Source of the DNA: Nitrospirota bacterium
GTDB taxonomy: Bacteria > Nitrospirota_A > Leptospirillia > Leptospirillales > Leptospirillaceae
Reading direction: 5' to 3'
Length of the DNA: 6,887 bases
NCBI GenBank assembly: GCA_021795275.1
Contig: JAJYPO010000119.1
Span: forward strand, 1-6,887
The notes beneath the pieces are model-generated. The model searched no databases, was not told the DNA's origin, and worked only from the letters and a program-made list of their open reading frames with translations. Below, in pieces: positions 1-5,862 of the stretch (position 1 is the stretch's first letter; each line of letters begins with the position of its first letter). The position numbers and the translations under genes are program-made.

Positions 1-378
1 GCATCGAAGGTGCTGGCTCTCTGCCTGAATCGGCTCCTCCGGAATCTCGCGATCACTCTTCTCCGTCTGTCCGGAAGGGAAAAAATTGCGGAGTCCCTCC
101 GGGATTCCTCCTGGAAGCCCTCCCGGGCTCTTTCCTTCCTCGGATTCTGAGCCGGAATTCAGGGAAAAACGGTCTGTTCTTTTTCGTTCGCCATCAGTCA
201 GGCGTCGGACCATTGCGTTTTTTTCCCGGACATCAATCAGCGAAACTCTGATCTTTTGCTTCTCTCTCCCCATTGATTTCCATAAAACCTCTCGGTTCGA
301 ACAGAGGGTCTCAAGACCTTGGGCAATGGAGCGTTTGGCGGCCGGAACCGGATGGGAGGAGAAGAAGTCCGCCACCAT
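1..378 (-). CDS. Hypothetical protein, partial (C-terminus beyond the left edge)
   Basis: A minus-strand frame stays open from the TGA at 583-585 to the left edge, so its stop lies outside the window. I chose the ATG at 376-378 because it follows a purine-rich stretch (about 379-405) that includes GGAGG and GGGAGA. A GTG at 478-480 and an ATG at 439-441 are in the same frame and would add a hydrophobic, helix-like segment beginning VIVIDQIEEILVQM. The visible 126 residues start MVADFFSSHP, continue through a charged, probably helical part (REKQKIRVSLIDVREKNAMV, about residues 41-60), and end in a Ser/Gly/Pro/Glu-rich, probably disordered tail. I do not recognise a family. The helix followed by a loose tail recalls small export chaperones such as FlgN, but that is only an impression. 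Codon choice (many C-ending codons) supports this strand over the overlapping plus-strand ORF at 86-553. Confidence 0.42.
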   Translation of the reverse strand, partial: MVADFFSSHPVPAAKRSIAQGLETLCSNREVLWKSMGREKQKIRVSLIDVREKNAMVRRLTDGERKRTDRFSLNSGSESEEGKSPGGLPGGIPEGLRNFFPSGQTEKSDREIPEEPIQAESQHLRC

Positions 379-741
379 ATTTCTTCTTTCTCTCCCTTCT
401 CCTCCGAGGATGTTGCATGGCAGTAAATCGCTGTTCCTCATCTGCACAAGGATCTCTTCGATCTGGTCGATGACGATCACCCGATCGAGGAGCGGTATCG
501 ACCCGACAATGTCGGACGCCCTCCCTTCGATCTGTTCACGACAGTTTTCCTGATCTGGCCTACGACCTGGACAATCATCGGATCACTCCCTCAAGGACTC
601 AGTCGGATCTTCCTCCTGATTGCCTTCGATCCGGAAGGACATCATATGTTTCAGCGGCGAAGGCGACATCTTACGGCGCATTTCCGGTAAAAGGAACCAT
701 CCCGGGAATCTTCCCTCCACGAGAAAGCCGGAGGCGATCCT
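379..741 (-). other. Gap between the DUF433 gene and the leftmost ORF; no confident gene
   Basis: No confident gene is present here. In the same frame as the DUF433 gene there is an open stretch between its stop (742-744) and a TGA at 583-585. It contains a possible 32-codon ORF (ATG at 679-681, product starting MRRKMSPSPL) with no good ribosome binding site. A second short ORF in another frame starts with ATG at 576-578 and gives about 33 residues beginning MIVQVVGQIR. DUF433 genes are often followed by a DUF5615-type toxin, but neither short ORF shows recognisable toxin motifs. A weak GGAA...TTCC pairing followed by four T on the minus strand (around 688-712) could act as a poor terminator. 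The part 379-582 is open in the frame of the leftmost gene and may belong to it if translation starts at 478-480. Confidence 0.3.
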
Positions 742-1053
742 TCAGGAGCGGTCCACGAGGTCCGACAGATAGCCGGGAGCCCGGCGGACCCAGTCGATCA
801 CGAAGTCGACAGCAAAGAGGACGTCTTCCCTCGATAGCTCCGGATAGCATTCCGTGACGATCCGGTCGATCGAGTATCCTTTTTTGAAAAGTTCCAGAAA
901 AACCGTCACGGGGATCTGGGTCCCGTCGAGGCAGGGGAGACCCCTCGCCACCTTGGGATTCATCCGGACCCGGCGTATTTTTCGGGAGGGAGCGGGAGAG
1001 GCGGGCGATGCGCCTTCTCCGTCCCCCTCCCCCTTGTGCATGGGGAGATCCAT
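742..1053 (-). CDS. DUF433 domain protein (antitoxin-like)
   Basis: This 103-residue protein carries a DUF433 core from about residue 29 to 90. The NPxVxxGxPxxxGTxIPV signature is at residues 32-49 (reading NPKVARGLPCLDGTQIPV), followed by the Gly-Tyr-Ser turn (GYSIDRIV) and the YPELSREDVLFAVDF helix. DUF433 proteins are small helix-turn-helix-like proteins usually annotated as VapB-type antitoxins, often next to a DUF5615 (PIN-like) toxin. Here the first 28 residues are an extra charged, Ser/Pro-rich extension, and position 41 is Cys where the family often has a small or aliphatic residue. The start ATG at 1051-1053 has an AGGAGG five bases upstream. The gene begins 24 bases after the GT4 stop, so it is probably co-transcribed with the glycan genes. 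No toxin is recognisable upstream or downstream, so a role as an orphan regulator is possible. The family call is firm; the function is inferred. Confidence 0.85.
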   Translation of the reverse strand: MDLPMHKGEGDGEGASPASPAPSRKIRRVRMNPKVARGLPCLDGTQIPVTVFLELFKKGYSIDRIVTECYPELSREDVLFAVDFVIDWVRRAPGYLSDLVDRS

Positions 1054-1077
1054 CCTGCCCTCCTTTCAAAGGTCGCG

Positions 1078-2238
1078 TCAGGGGGAGGGAGGGTCGTAAA
1101 AGGGATCACCCTTCCCCCCGACGATCGCATAGGGGTTGACCGAGTGCCGTCCGGCCCGCTTGCGGGCGATCGCCCACCGGTAAAAGCGTTCGGTCCGAAG
1201 GGCCGAGGCCTCGATACTGTACCGCTCATGATACACCTTCCGGATCCGGTCGAGGTCAGGACAGGACAGGTCGGGCCGAAGCGCCCATTCCACCGCTGTC
1301 CGGCAGAGCTCCGGAAATCGCCAGGGATCGACAAGATCCCCCCACTCCGACCACGCCTGCACCTCCGGAAGTCCCCCCTGGCGAAAACCCACCACCGGCA
1401 CCCCGAAAAAGAGCGACTCCAACGCCACCAGGGGGAAGGCCTCCCGGAAGGAGGAGACCACCGTCACCGCCGCCCGCCGGTAAAAGGGGGCCGGGTTGCA
1501 CCACCCCGGAAGGTGGATACGCTCCCGGATCCCGTCAAAGCGCGGGTCTTCCAAGCGTCGCTCGATATTCGGTCGCAAGGGGCCCTCCCCCAGGATGACC
1601 AGATGAAGGGAGGGGTGGCTCAGAAGACGAGGTCGCAGTCCCTCCAGAAGGGGGAGCTGCCCCTTGTCCCGCTGGAAGGTCCCGATCTGGAGAATGATCC
1701 GGCCTTCGTCGGGGATGGAGGGCGACGGTCCCTCCCCCTCCCCCGGCTCGGGGATTCCCCGGGGAAGGGCGACCACCTTCCAGAAGGGAATCTTGCGCTC
1801 GACGTAACCAAAGCGCGCGATGTCGCTCACCGCCACGAGATAGTCGCAGAAATGGCGGTAGGGGATCATCCCCTTGGGAGGATTCAGGAGATGGCGCTGA
1901 CGCACGACGACGGGACGGCTCCGGCCCAATGAAAGCGCGGCGAACCATCCCACCACGCTGTCGATGTAACTCGTCGTCACGAGAATGTCCACATGATTTT
2001 TGACGAGATAGTCCCGGACGATCCGGAAGGAGACGAGGTCGAAGTTCGAGCGGAAGGGGACGGAGAGACCGAACCCCTTTCCCTCGGCCACCCGCAGGAG
2101 AAAAGTCCCGGGGCGGGACGCGATCACGTAGCGGTGGCCTCTCTTCTCGAAGGCCACCGCCTCGTGAAAGTGGTCCTTTTCCTGGCCCCCCTGGCCCATG
2201 GTGCAGTCGAGGTGAAGGATGGAAAGGGGATCATTCAC
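1078..2238 (-). CDS. Family 4 glycosyltransferase
   Basis: A 386-residue GT-B fold glycosyltransferase that transfers a sugar from a nucleotide donor to a growing surface glycan at the cytoplasmic face of the membrane; donor and acceptor cannot be read from the sequence. The N-terminal acceptor domain starts SILHLDCTMGQGGQEKDHF, with a glycine-rich loop at residues 14-19. The C-terminal donor domain begins near residue 180 with IILQIGTFQRDKGQLPLLEG, then LHLVILGEGP (211-220), IHLPGW (241-246) and the GT4 signature REAFPLVALESLFFGVPVVG around 265-284. The EX7E pair is Glu266 and Glu274. Length is normal for GT4. The start is GTG at 2236-2238: its last two bases overlap the TGA of the deacetylase gene (GTGA), and an AGGGGA lies about six bases upstream. 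The tail after residue 360 is basic and then Gly/Pro-rich, with no known motif. It follows the deacetylase directly, which suggests both act on the same polymer. Confidence 0.9.
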   Translation of the reverse strand: MNDPLSILHLDCTMGQGGQEKDHFHEAVAFEKRGHRYVIASRPGTFLLRVAEGKGFGLSVPFRSNFDLVSFRIVRDYLVKNHVDILVTTSYIDSVVGWFAALSLGRSRPVVVRQRHLLNPPKGMIPYRHFCDYLVAVSDIARFGYVERKIPFWKVVALPRGIPEPGEGEGPSPSIPDEGRIILQIGTFQRDKGQLPLLEGLRPRLLSHPSLHLVILGEGPLRPNIERRLEDPRFDGIRERIHLPGWCNPAPFYRRAAVTVVSSFREAFPLVALESLFFGVPVVGFRQGGLPEVQAWSEWGDLVDPWRFPELCRTAVEWALRPDLSCPDLDRIRKVYHERYSIEASALRTERFYRWAIARKRAGRHSVNPYAIVGGKGDPFYDPPSP

Positions 2239-2963
2239 GGGATGTCCCCTCCCCGGAGACCGGCCCGGTAGGCGAGAATCGTCGCCTGAAAGCGAAAAAG
2301 TCCCATCCGGCCGGAAACCGGGCGGCAGGCCATCCGGAAGGGATCCGGCGTTCCCCCGAACCGGTAACGCCGGACGGTCCGGGCCGCCCGGTATCCGGCC
2401 TCCCGGACCATTTCCGGGTGTTGTTCCCCGAAGGAGCCGTAGGGATAGCAGAAGGTCGTCACGGCAGCGGAAAGCTCCTGGGAAAGCCGTTCCCGGCTCT
2501 CACGGATCTCCCGCCGGGCCCGTTCGTCCGGGATGGCCCGGAGATCCGGATGGGTGAGGGTGTGGGATCCCGCCTCGAAGCCCCGGGAGACGAGTTCCCG
2601 GGCCAGGGAGGCCTCCATCAGACGATGGCCCGACCAGACGGGATCCCCGGTCCAGTCCACCCGCTTTCCCAGCCTTTCGGCCACGAAGTAGATCGTCGCC
2701 GCGAACCCGAACCTCTCCAGGATCGGCGCGGCGTACACATAGTTGTCCTCGTAGCCGTCGTCGAAGGTCAGGGCGACCACCGGACGCGCTTCTCCCCTCT
2801 TTTCTCCGTCGAGGGCCCGAACGAGGGATGTTCCCACAAATCCCACCCTTTTGAGGATCGCCATCTGGGCTGCGAACTGCTCGGGGGTGACGCCGGTCCG
2901 TGGATCGGCGTCGGGAGAGACCCGGTGGTAGTAGAGGACCGGAGCCCGAAAGTCGTCCGTCAT
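2235..2963 (-). CDS. Polysaccharide deacetylase (NodB homology, carbohydrate esterase 4)
   Basis: A 242-residue protein with all main NodB motifs. Motif 1 is TFDDGYEDN at residues 66-74, with catalytic-base Asp68 and metal ligand Asp69. Motif 2 is SHTLTHPDL at 133-141, with metal ligands His134 and His138. Motif 3 is FCYPYGSF at 171-178. The N-terminus reads VLYYHRVS, as in PgaB- or IcaB-like deacetylases. Family members remove N-acetyl groups from GlcNAc-type residues with a divalent metal. No signal peptide or membrane segment is visible, which suggests a cytoplasmic enzyme acting on a precursor or lipid-linked sugar rather than on finished polymer. The ATG at 2961-2963 overlaps the TGA of the upstream heptosyltransferase (ATGA), and GGAGAG lies about nine bases upstream. 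A longer in-frame ORF extends back to 3497, but that part runs inside the heptosyltransferase gene and is a shadow, so the short start is preferred. Confidence 0.92.
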   Translation of the reverse strand: MTDDFRAPVLYYHRVSPDADPRTGVTPEQFAAQMAILKRVGFVGTSLVRALDGEKRGEARPVVALTFDDGYEDNYVYAAPILERFGFAATIYFVAERLGKRVDWTGDPVWSGHRLMEASLARELVSRGFEAGSHTLTHPDLRAIPDERARREIRESRERLSQELSAAVTTFCYPYGSFGEQHPEMVREAGYRAARTVRRYRFGGTPDPFRMACRPVSGRMGLFRFQATILAYRAGLRGGDIP

Positions 2964-4018
2964 TGAAGCACGCTCTCCACACGATCGAAGACCTCCCGGA
3001 CCGTGATCCGGGAGAGGCAGTTCTCCTCCCCCATCGTGCACCCGACGTGAGGGCAAGGAGAACAGGGGACCGGATGACGGACCACCTCCCGCCGGGGACC
3101 TGCGGCAGGTCCCCAGACCTCCGGAAGGGTCGACCCGAAGAGACCGACCAGGGGCACGTGGGCCGCGTCGGCGATGTGAAGGGGTCCGCTGTCGGCCCCC
3201 ACGAAGACCGTCGCCCGCCGGACGAGGGCGTCGAGAAGTCCGACCGGGGCTCCGATCAGCGGGACGATCCCCTCTTCCGCCGTCCCGGACAGGACCGACT
3301 CCACCAGGGTGCGCTCCGCCTTCGTTCCCGCCACCAGAACGCCCCCTCCCCTTTTCGCCACCCAGAGGTCGGCAAGACGCGCAAAGCGGTCGGGGGGCCA
3401 CCGCTTGAACCAGTGGCGCCCCCCCGGATGGAGAAAAAGAACCGGATTCCCGTCCGGAAAATGTTTTCGAAGAAGGGCATCGGCCGGATCGCTCCATCGG
3501 GGATCCGGCGGAAAGGACTTGTCCCGGATTCCCGAAACAGGAATCCCCGTCTCCGCCAGAAGACGACCGAACTGGAGGATCATGTGATCCGGCCCGTTGT
3601 TCAGGTCGACCGGAAAAAAGGTGTCCCAGGAATCGCCGCTCCTCCTGTCGGCGGGATCTCCCGCCGCGCCGGTCCGGGCCGCCCCCGAGAGTCGCGTGAT
3701 GAGACGGGAGCGGTCGGAGAGGGTCAGGTCGAGAAGAAGGTCCAGCTTCCGACTCCTGACCGTGCCCGCCAGGGAAAGGGTGCCGACGAGCCTCCTGAGC
3801 TTCCCTTCTGTCGCGAGTGGGAGGACTTCCACTCCCGGGATCCGTTCGAGAGGATAGGCCGTTCCGGCGTTGACGACCACCGTGATCCGGGATTCCGGGT
3901 CGAAGGCCCGGATTTCCCGGATCAGGGGGACGAGCAGAACGACATCTCCCAGATACCGGGTCCGGATCAGTCCGACGGAGAGGCCCATCTCAGATCCGGG
4001 AGGGAAAAGGAAGGGCAT
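2960..4018 (-). CDS. Family 9 glycosyltransferase (ADP-heptose:LPS heptosyltransferase type), second copy
   Basis: A 352-residue GT9 enzyme expected to move heptose, or a related sugar, from an ADP-sugar to the lipopolysaccharide core at the inner face of the cytoplasmic membrane. The N-terminal domain opens with VGLIRTRYLGDVVLLVPLIR (about residues 15-34), containing the family Gly-Asp (Asp25). The donor domain shows FLHPGGRHWFKRWPPDRFA (195-213) and FVGADSGPLHIADAAHVPLV (272-291), then LFGST. Near the C-terminus is a four-cysteine cluster, Cys319, 322, 327 and 334 (spacing C-x2-C-x4-C-x6-C), seen in many GT9 proteins. Start choice is open. ATG 4016-4018 has GGGAGG about six bases upstream but overlaps the preceding gene by 29 bases. 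ATG 3986-3988 sits one base after the preceding stop and lies closer to the conserved start, but has no good ribosome site. Substrate cannot be read, so no symbol such as waaC or waaF is assigned. Confidence 0.9.
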   Translation of the reverse strand: MPFLFPPGSEMGLSVGLIRTRYLGDVVLLVPLIREIRAFDPESRITVVVNAGTAYPLERIPGVEVLPLATEGKLRRLVGTLSLAGTVRSRKLDLLLDLTLSDRSRLITRLSGAARTGAAGDPADRRSGDSWDTFFPVDLNNGPDHMILQFGRLLAETGIPVSGIRDKSFPPDPRWSDPADALLRKHFPDGNPVLFLHPGGRHWFKRWPPDRFARLADLWVAKRGGGVLVAGTKAERTLVESVLSGTAEEGIVPLIGAPVGLLDALVRRATVFVGADSGPLHIADAAHVPLVGLFGSTLPEVWGPAAGPRREVVRHPVPCSPCPHVGCTMGEENCLSRITVREVFDRVESVLQ

Positions 4019-5060
4019 GGAGCGCCTCCCAGACCGTGTCTGGGTCGATCTTTTTCATGCACTGGTTGTCGGAACACTGGGCGGAGAAGGCCTGGCATGG
4101 CTGGCAGGCCAAGTCGGCCTTGACGAACCGTCCGAAGAAGGGGGCGTAGGAGACGTGGTCCCCGGGACCGAAGAGAACCAGGGTCGGAGAGCCCACCGCC
4201 TGGGCGATGTGGGCCGGTCCGGAGTCGTTTGAAAGCGTCCCGCAGGCGAGCCGGAGGAGTCCCTTGAGGGTTCCCCAGGGAAGCTGGGTCCGGAGATGGA
4301 CCCGGGGAGAAAGAGCGCCGCAGGAGGCGGCGAAGGCCTCCTGTTCCGGCCGGTCGGCCGAACCTCCAAGACACAGGACATGAAGACCTTCGTCGTTCAG
4401 GCGTCTGGCGATCGACGCAAAGCGATCGGCCGGCCAGTTCTTCGTCCGGGCTCCCGAACCGCAGAAAAAGACCCAGTACCCCCCCTCCGGAATCCCCTCC
4501 TCCGCCAGGAGCTCGCGGGCGTGGGCCATGTCCGTGTCGGAGACCGAGAGACGTGGAGGATGGGAGTCGTCGAGCCGTCCGAGACGGCTGACGAGATAGG
4601 GAATCCGGTCACGCGTCAGCGCGAGCTGGACGGGCGGACAGACTGTCTGCGTGTAGACGACGCCGTCGATACGACGGTGTATCCAGCCACTCTTGTCGAC
4701 CAGTCCCAGGCGGCGACGGGCTCCCGTAAAGAAGGCGATGACCCTGGAGCGGGGACCGCGGGAGAAGAAGTCGACCACGAGGTCGTAGCGTTCTGCGCGG
4801 ACTTTCTGAAGAAACCGGAAATACTGGAAAAGTTTTTCCGGGCCGGATCCTTTATTGGCGGGAAGCGAAAAGACCCGCTCGAGATCCGGTTCCTCCTCCA
4901 GAAGAAGGTCCAAGGGGGAGCGGGTCAGGTAATGGATTCTGGCCTGAGGGTAAAGAGTTCTGAGGGCGGACAGGGCCCCCGTCGTGAGGACGACATCCCC
5001 CAGGGTTCGAAGGCCGATCAGGAGGATCTTGCGAACGGGAGCGGGCGGTGCGTTTTTCAG
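3990..5060 (-). CDS. Family 9 glycosyltransferase (ADP-heptose:LPS heptosyltransferase type), first copy
   Basis: A GT9 enzyme of about 356 residues, probably adding heptose or a related sugar to the lipopolysaccharide core. Numbered from the CTG at 5058-5060, the N-terminal motif is KILLIGLRTLGDVVLTTGAL (11-30, Asp22). The donor domain shows FCGSGARTKNWPADRFASIA (199-218) and LSNDSGPAHIAQAVGSPTLV (276-295) with LFGPGD after it. A cysteine cluster lies at Cys319, 322, 329 and 334 (C-x2-C-x6-C-x4-C). The start is a problem. I see no ATG, GTG or TTG close to the conserved beginning, and upstream in-frame starts (for example TTG 5211-5213) would place about 50 non-homologous residues inside the Trm112-like gene. 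CTG 5058-5060 overlaps the upstream TGA by four bases, like the ATGA and GTGA junctions downstream, and has GGGAGA about ten bases before it. The family call is firm; the start is inferred. Confidence 0.88.
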   Translation of the reverse strand: MKNAPPAPVRKILLIGLRTLGDVVLTTGALSALRTLYPQARIHYLTRSPLDLLLEEEPDLERVFSLPANKGSGPEKLFQYFRFLQKVRAERYDLVVDFFSRGPRSRVIAFFTGARRRLGLVDKSGWIHRRIDGVVYTQTVCPPVQLALTRDRIPYLVSRLGRLDDSHPPRLSVSDTDMAHARELLAEEGIPEGGYWVFFCGSGARTKNWPADRFASIARRLNDEGLHVLCLGGSADRPEQEAFAASCGALSPRVHLRTQLPWGTLKGLLRLACGTLSNDSGPAHIAQAVGSPTLVLFGPGDHVSYAPFFGRFVKADLACQPCQAFSAQCSDNQCMKKIDPDTVWEALHALPFPSRI

Positions 5061-5248
5061 GGGCGGCCGTCTCCCGCTGTGGCCAGAGGCAGGGCCTCTT
5101 CCACCAGCATCACCGGAATGTCGTCCTTCACCGGAAAGAGGAGTCCGCACGCCGGACAGGCCAGTCCGTCCGGATTGGTCCTGATGGACAGGGCACCGTG
5201 GCATTTCGGGCAAACCAGAATGGAGAGAAGAAAAGGATCGACACCCAA
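5057..5248 (-). CDS. Trm112/UPF0434-like zinc-ribbon protein
   Basis: A 63-residue protein of the Trm112/UPF0434 (YcaR-like) family. It reads LLSILVCPKC at residues 7-16, with a second pair CPAC at 31-34, giving the CxxC...CxxC zinc ribbon, and ends with the family's FPVKDDIPVML (38-48). In eukaryotes Trm112 activates several methyltransferases; in bacteria the small homologues are poorly defined and often sit beside lipid A or envelope genes. The start is TTG at 5246-5248, chosen because an 8-base AAGGAGGT lies four bases upstream and the product length then matches the family (about 60 residues). It is the first gene of the operon, and its TGA overlaps the proposed CTG of the first heptosyltransferase. 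A partner methyltransferase is not visible in the window, so its role here is unknown. The much longer in-frame reading back to 5695 is not supported. Confidence 0.85.
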   Translation of the reverse strand: MGVDPFLLSILVCPKCHGALSIRTNPDGLACPACGLLFPVKDDIPVMLVEEALPLATAGDGRP

Positions 5249-5252
5249 CGAA

Positions 5253-5260
5253 ACCTCCTT
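5253..5260 (-). promoter_or_regulatory. Strong ribosome binding site for the Trm112-like gene
   Basis: AAGGAGGT on the minus strand is a full anti-Shine-Dalgarno match, four bases before the TTG at 5246-5248. It decides the start of the zinc-ribbon gene and suggests efficient translation at the head of the operon despite the TTG codon. Confidence 0.75.
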
Positions 5261-5777
5261 GAAGGACAAAGAGCCTGACTCGATCCCATTGAAAGGATCC
5301 GGTCGCAGTCTTTCGGACTTTTGAAGAAGAATAGCACGATCCGGATTCCGAATACAGGGAGGAAGGGTTTTGTCTCCTCTTTCCTCACTTCCTTTACCTG
5401 TCGGCGTTTTTCCCTGTCGGAAGCGGCCCGAAAGGAGGTTGGGACGACAGGAGGAGGCGGACCCTGCCCCGGGGGGTCCGGTCAGGCCGGATACAGGGTG
5501 CAGACCACATCGGAGGCTCCGGAGAGGATCAATGTGGAAAGAGGGATGCCTGTCCGGAATAGTCCGCCATCGGCAACTCCTCCACCGGATCGACGATCCC
5601 GTGTGCCGGAGCCGACGACGAAGCGGCGATTCATGAACACGAGAAGAAGATCGGCATGCACAACCCTGAGAGGTCATGGAAAAGCACGGCATCACAGGGG
5701 GACAAAAAGTTATTAACGAATGGTTATTACGTTTTTATCCTGAATTATCAAGTCTTTCATAGAAAATTTGATTTTTA

Positions 5778-5791
5778 TGACAGATGTGTCA
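5778..5791. promoter_or_regulatory. Candidate operator: TGACA-N4-TGTCA inverted repeat
   Basis: TGACA (5778-5782) and TGTCA (5787-5791) form a perfect 5-base inverted repeat around a 4-base spacer, with a second, overlapping pair TTTGA (5767-5771) and TCAAA (5789-5793). It lies about 70 bases upstream of the lipoprotein start in an AT-rich region, where a dimeric regulator could bind near a promoter. Short repeats arise by chance in AT-rich DNA, so this is weak. Confidence 0.25.
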
Positions 5792-5862
5792 AACTTTTGA
5801 TGGTTTTTTTACTTTTTGTGATTTGAGGGTTAGGTATACAACCACTTACCGAGGAGACATCC

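Larger units (their letters stand above)
5249..5862. other. Divergent intergenic region; no confident gene
   Basis: About 600 bases separate the minus-strand operon from the plus-strand lipoprotein gene. From 5270 to 5700 the sequence is GC-rich and open in several frames, but no ORF has a ribosome site plus a recognisable product. A minus-strand frame at 5482-5634 (50 residues from ATG 5632-5634) looks slightly protein-like but is unsupported. A possible extended -10 for the operon, TGCTATTCT on the minus strand (5328-5336), lies about 80 bases before the TTG start, without a good -35. From about 5700 to 5862 the sequence turns strongly AT-rich, as expected for a promoter region in front of the lipoprotein gene. 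I see no tRNA or obvious structured RNA. Confidence 0.5.

Noticed and set aside
86..553. Plus-strand ORF of 155 codons
   Set aside because: It lies opposite a minus-strand frame that is open to the window edge with better codon use. The plus-strand product is Arg/Ser/Pro-rich with no recognisable motif and no clear ribosome site.
623..638. Short inverted repeat CCTTC-N6-GAAGG
   Set aside because: Only a 5-bp stem with no T-run, too weak to call a terminator or operator.
1036..1932. Plus-strand ORF of 298 codons opposite the GT4 gene
   Set aside because: It is a shadow of the glycosyltransferase gene, whose EX7E and donor-domain motifs are unambiguous.
2235..3497. Long version of the deacetylase (420 residues)
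   Set aside because: The first 178 residues run inside the heptosyltransferase gene in another frame and are low-complexity Arg/Gly/Pro. The ATGA overlap at 2960-2963 and the family length support the short start.
2900..4123. Plus-strand ORF of 407 codons opposite the heptosyltransferase genes
   Set aside because: The product is rich in Arg, Asp, Gly and Pro without motifs, typical of an antisense frame in GC-rich coding DNA.
5482..5634. Minus-strand 50-residue ORF starting MNRRFVVGSG
   Set aside because: The composition looks mildly protein-like, but there is no ribosome site and no family match. Long open frames are common by chance in this GC-rich DNA.
5057..5695. Long version of the zinc-ribbon protein (212 residues)
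   Set aside because: Only the last 63 residues match the family, and a full Shine-Dalgarno sits directly before the TTG at 5246-5248.
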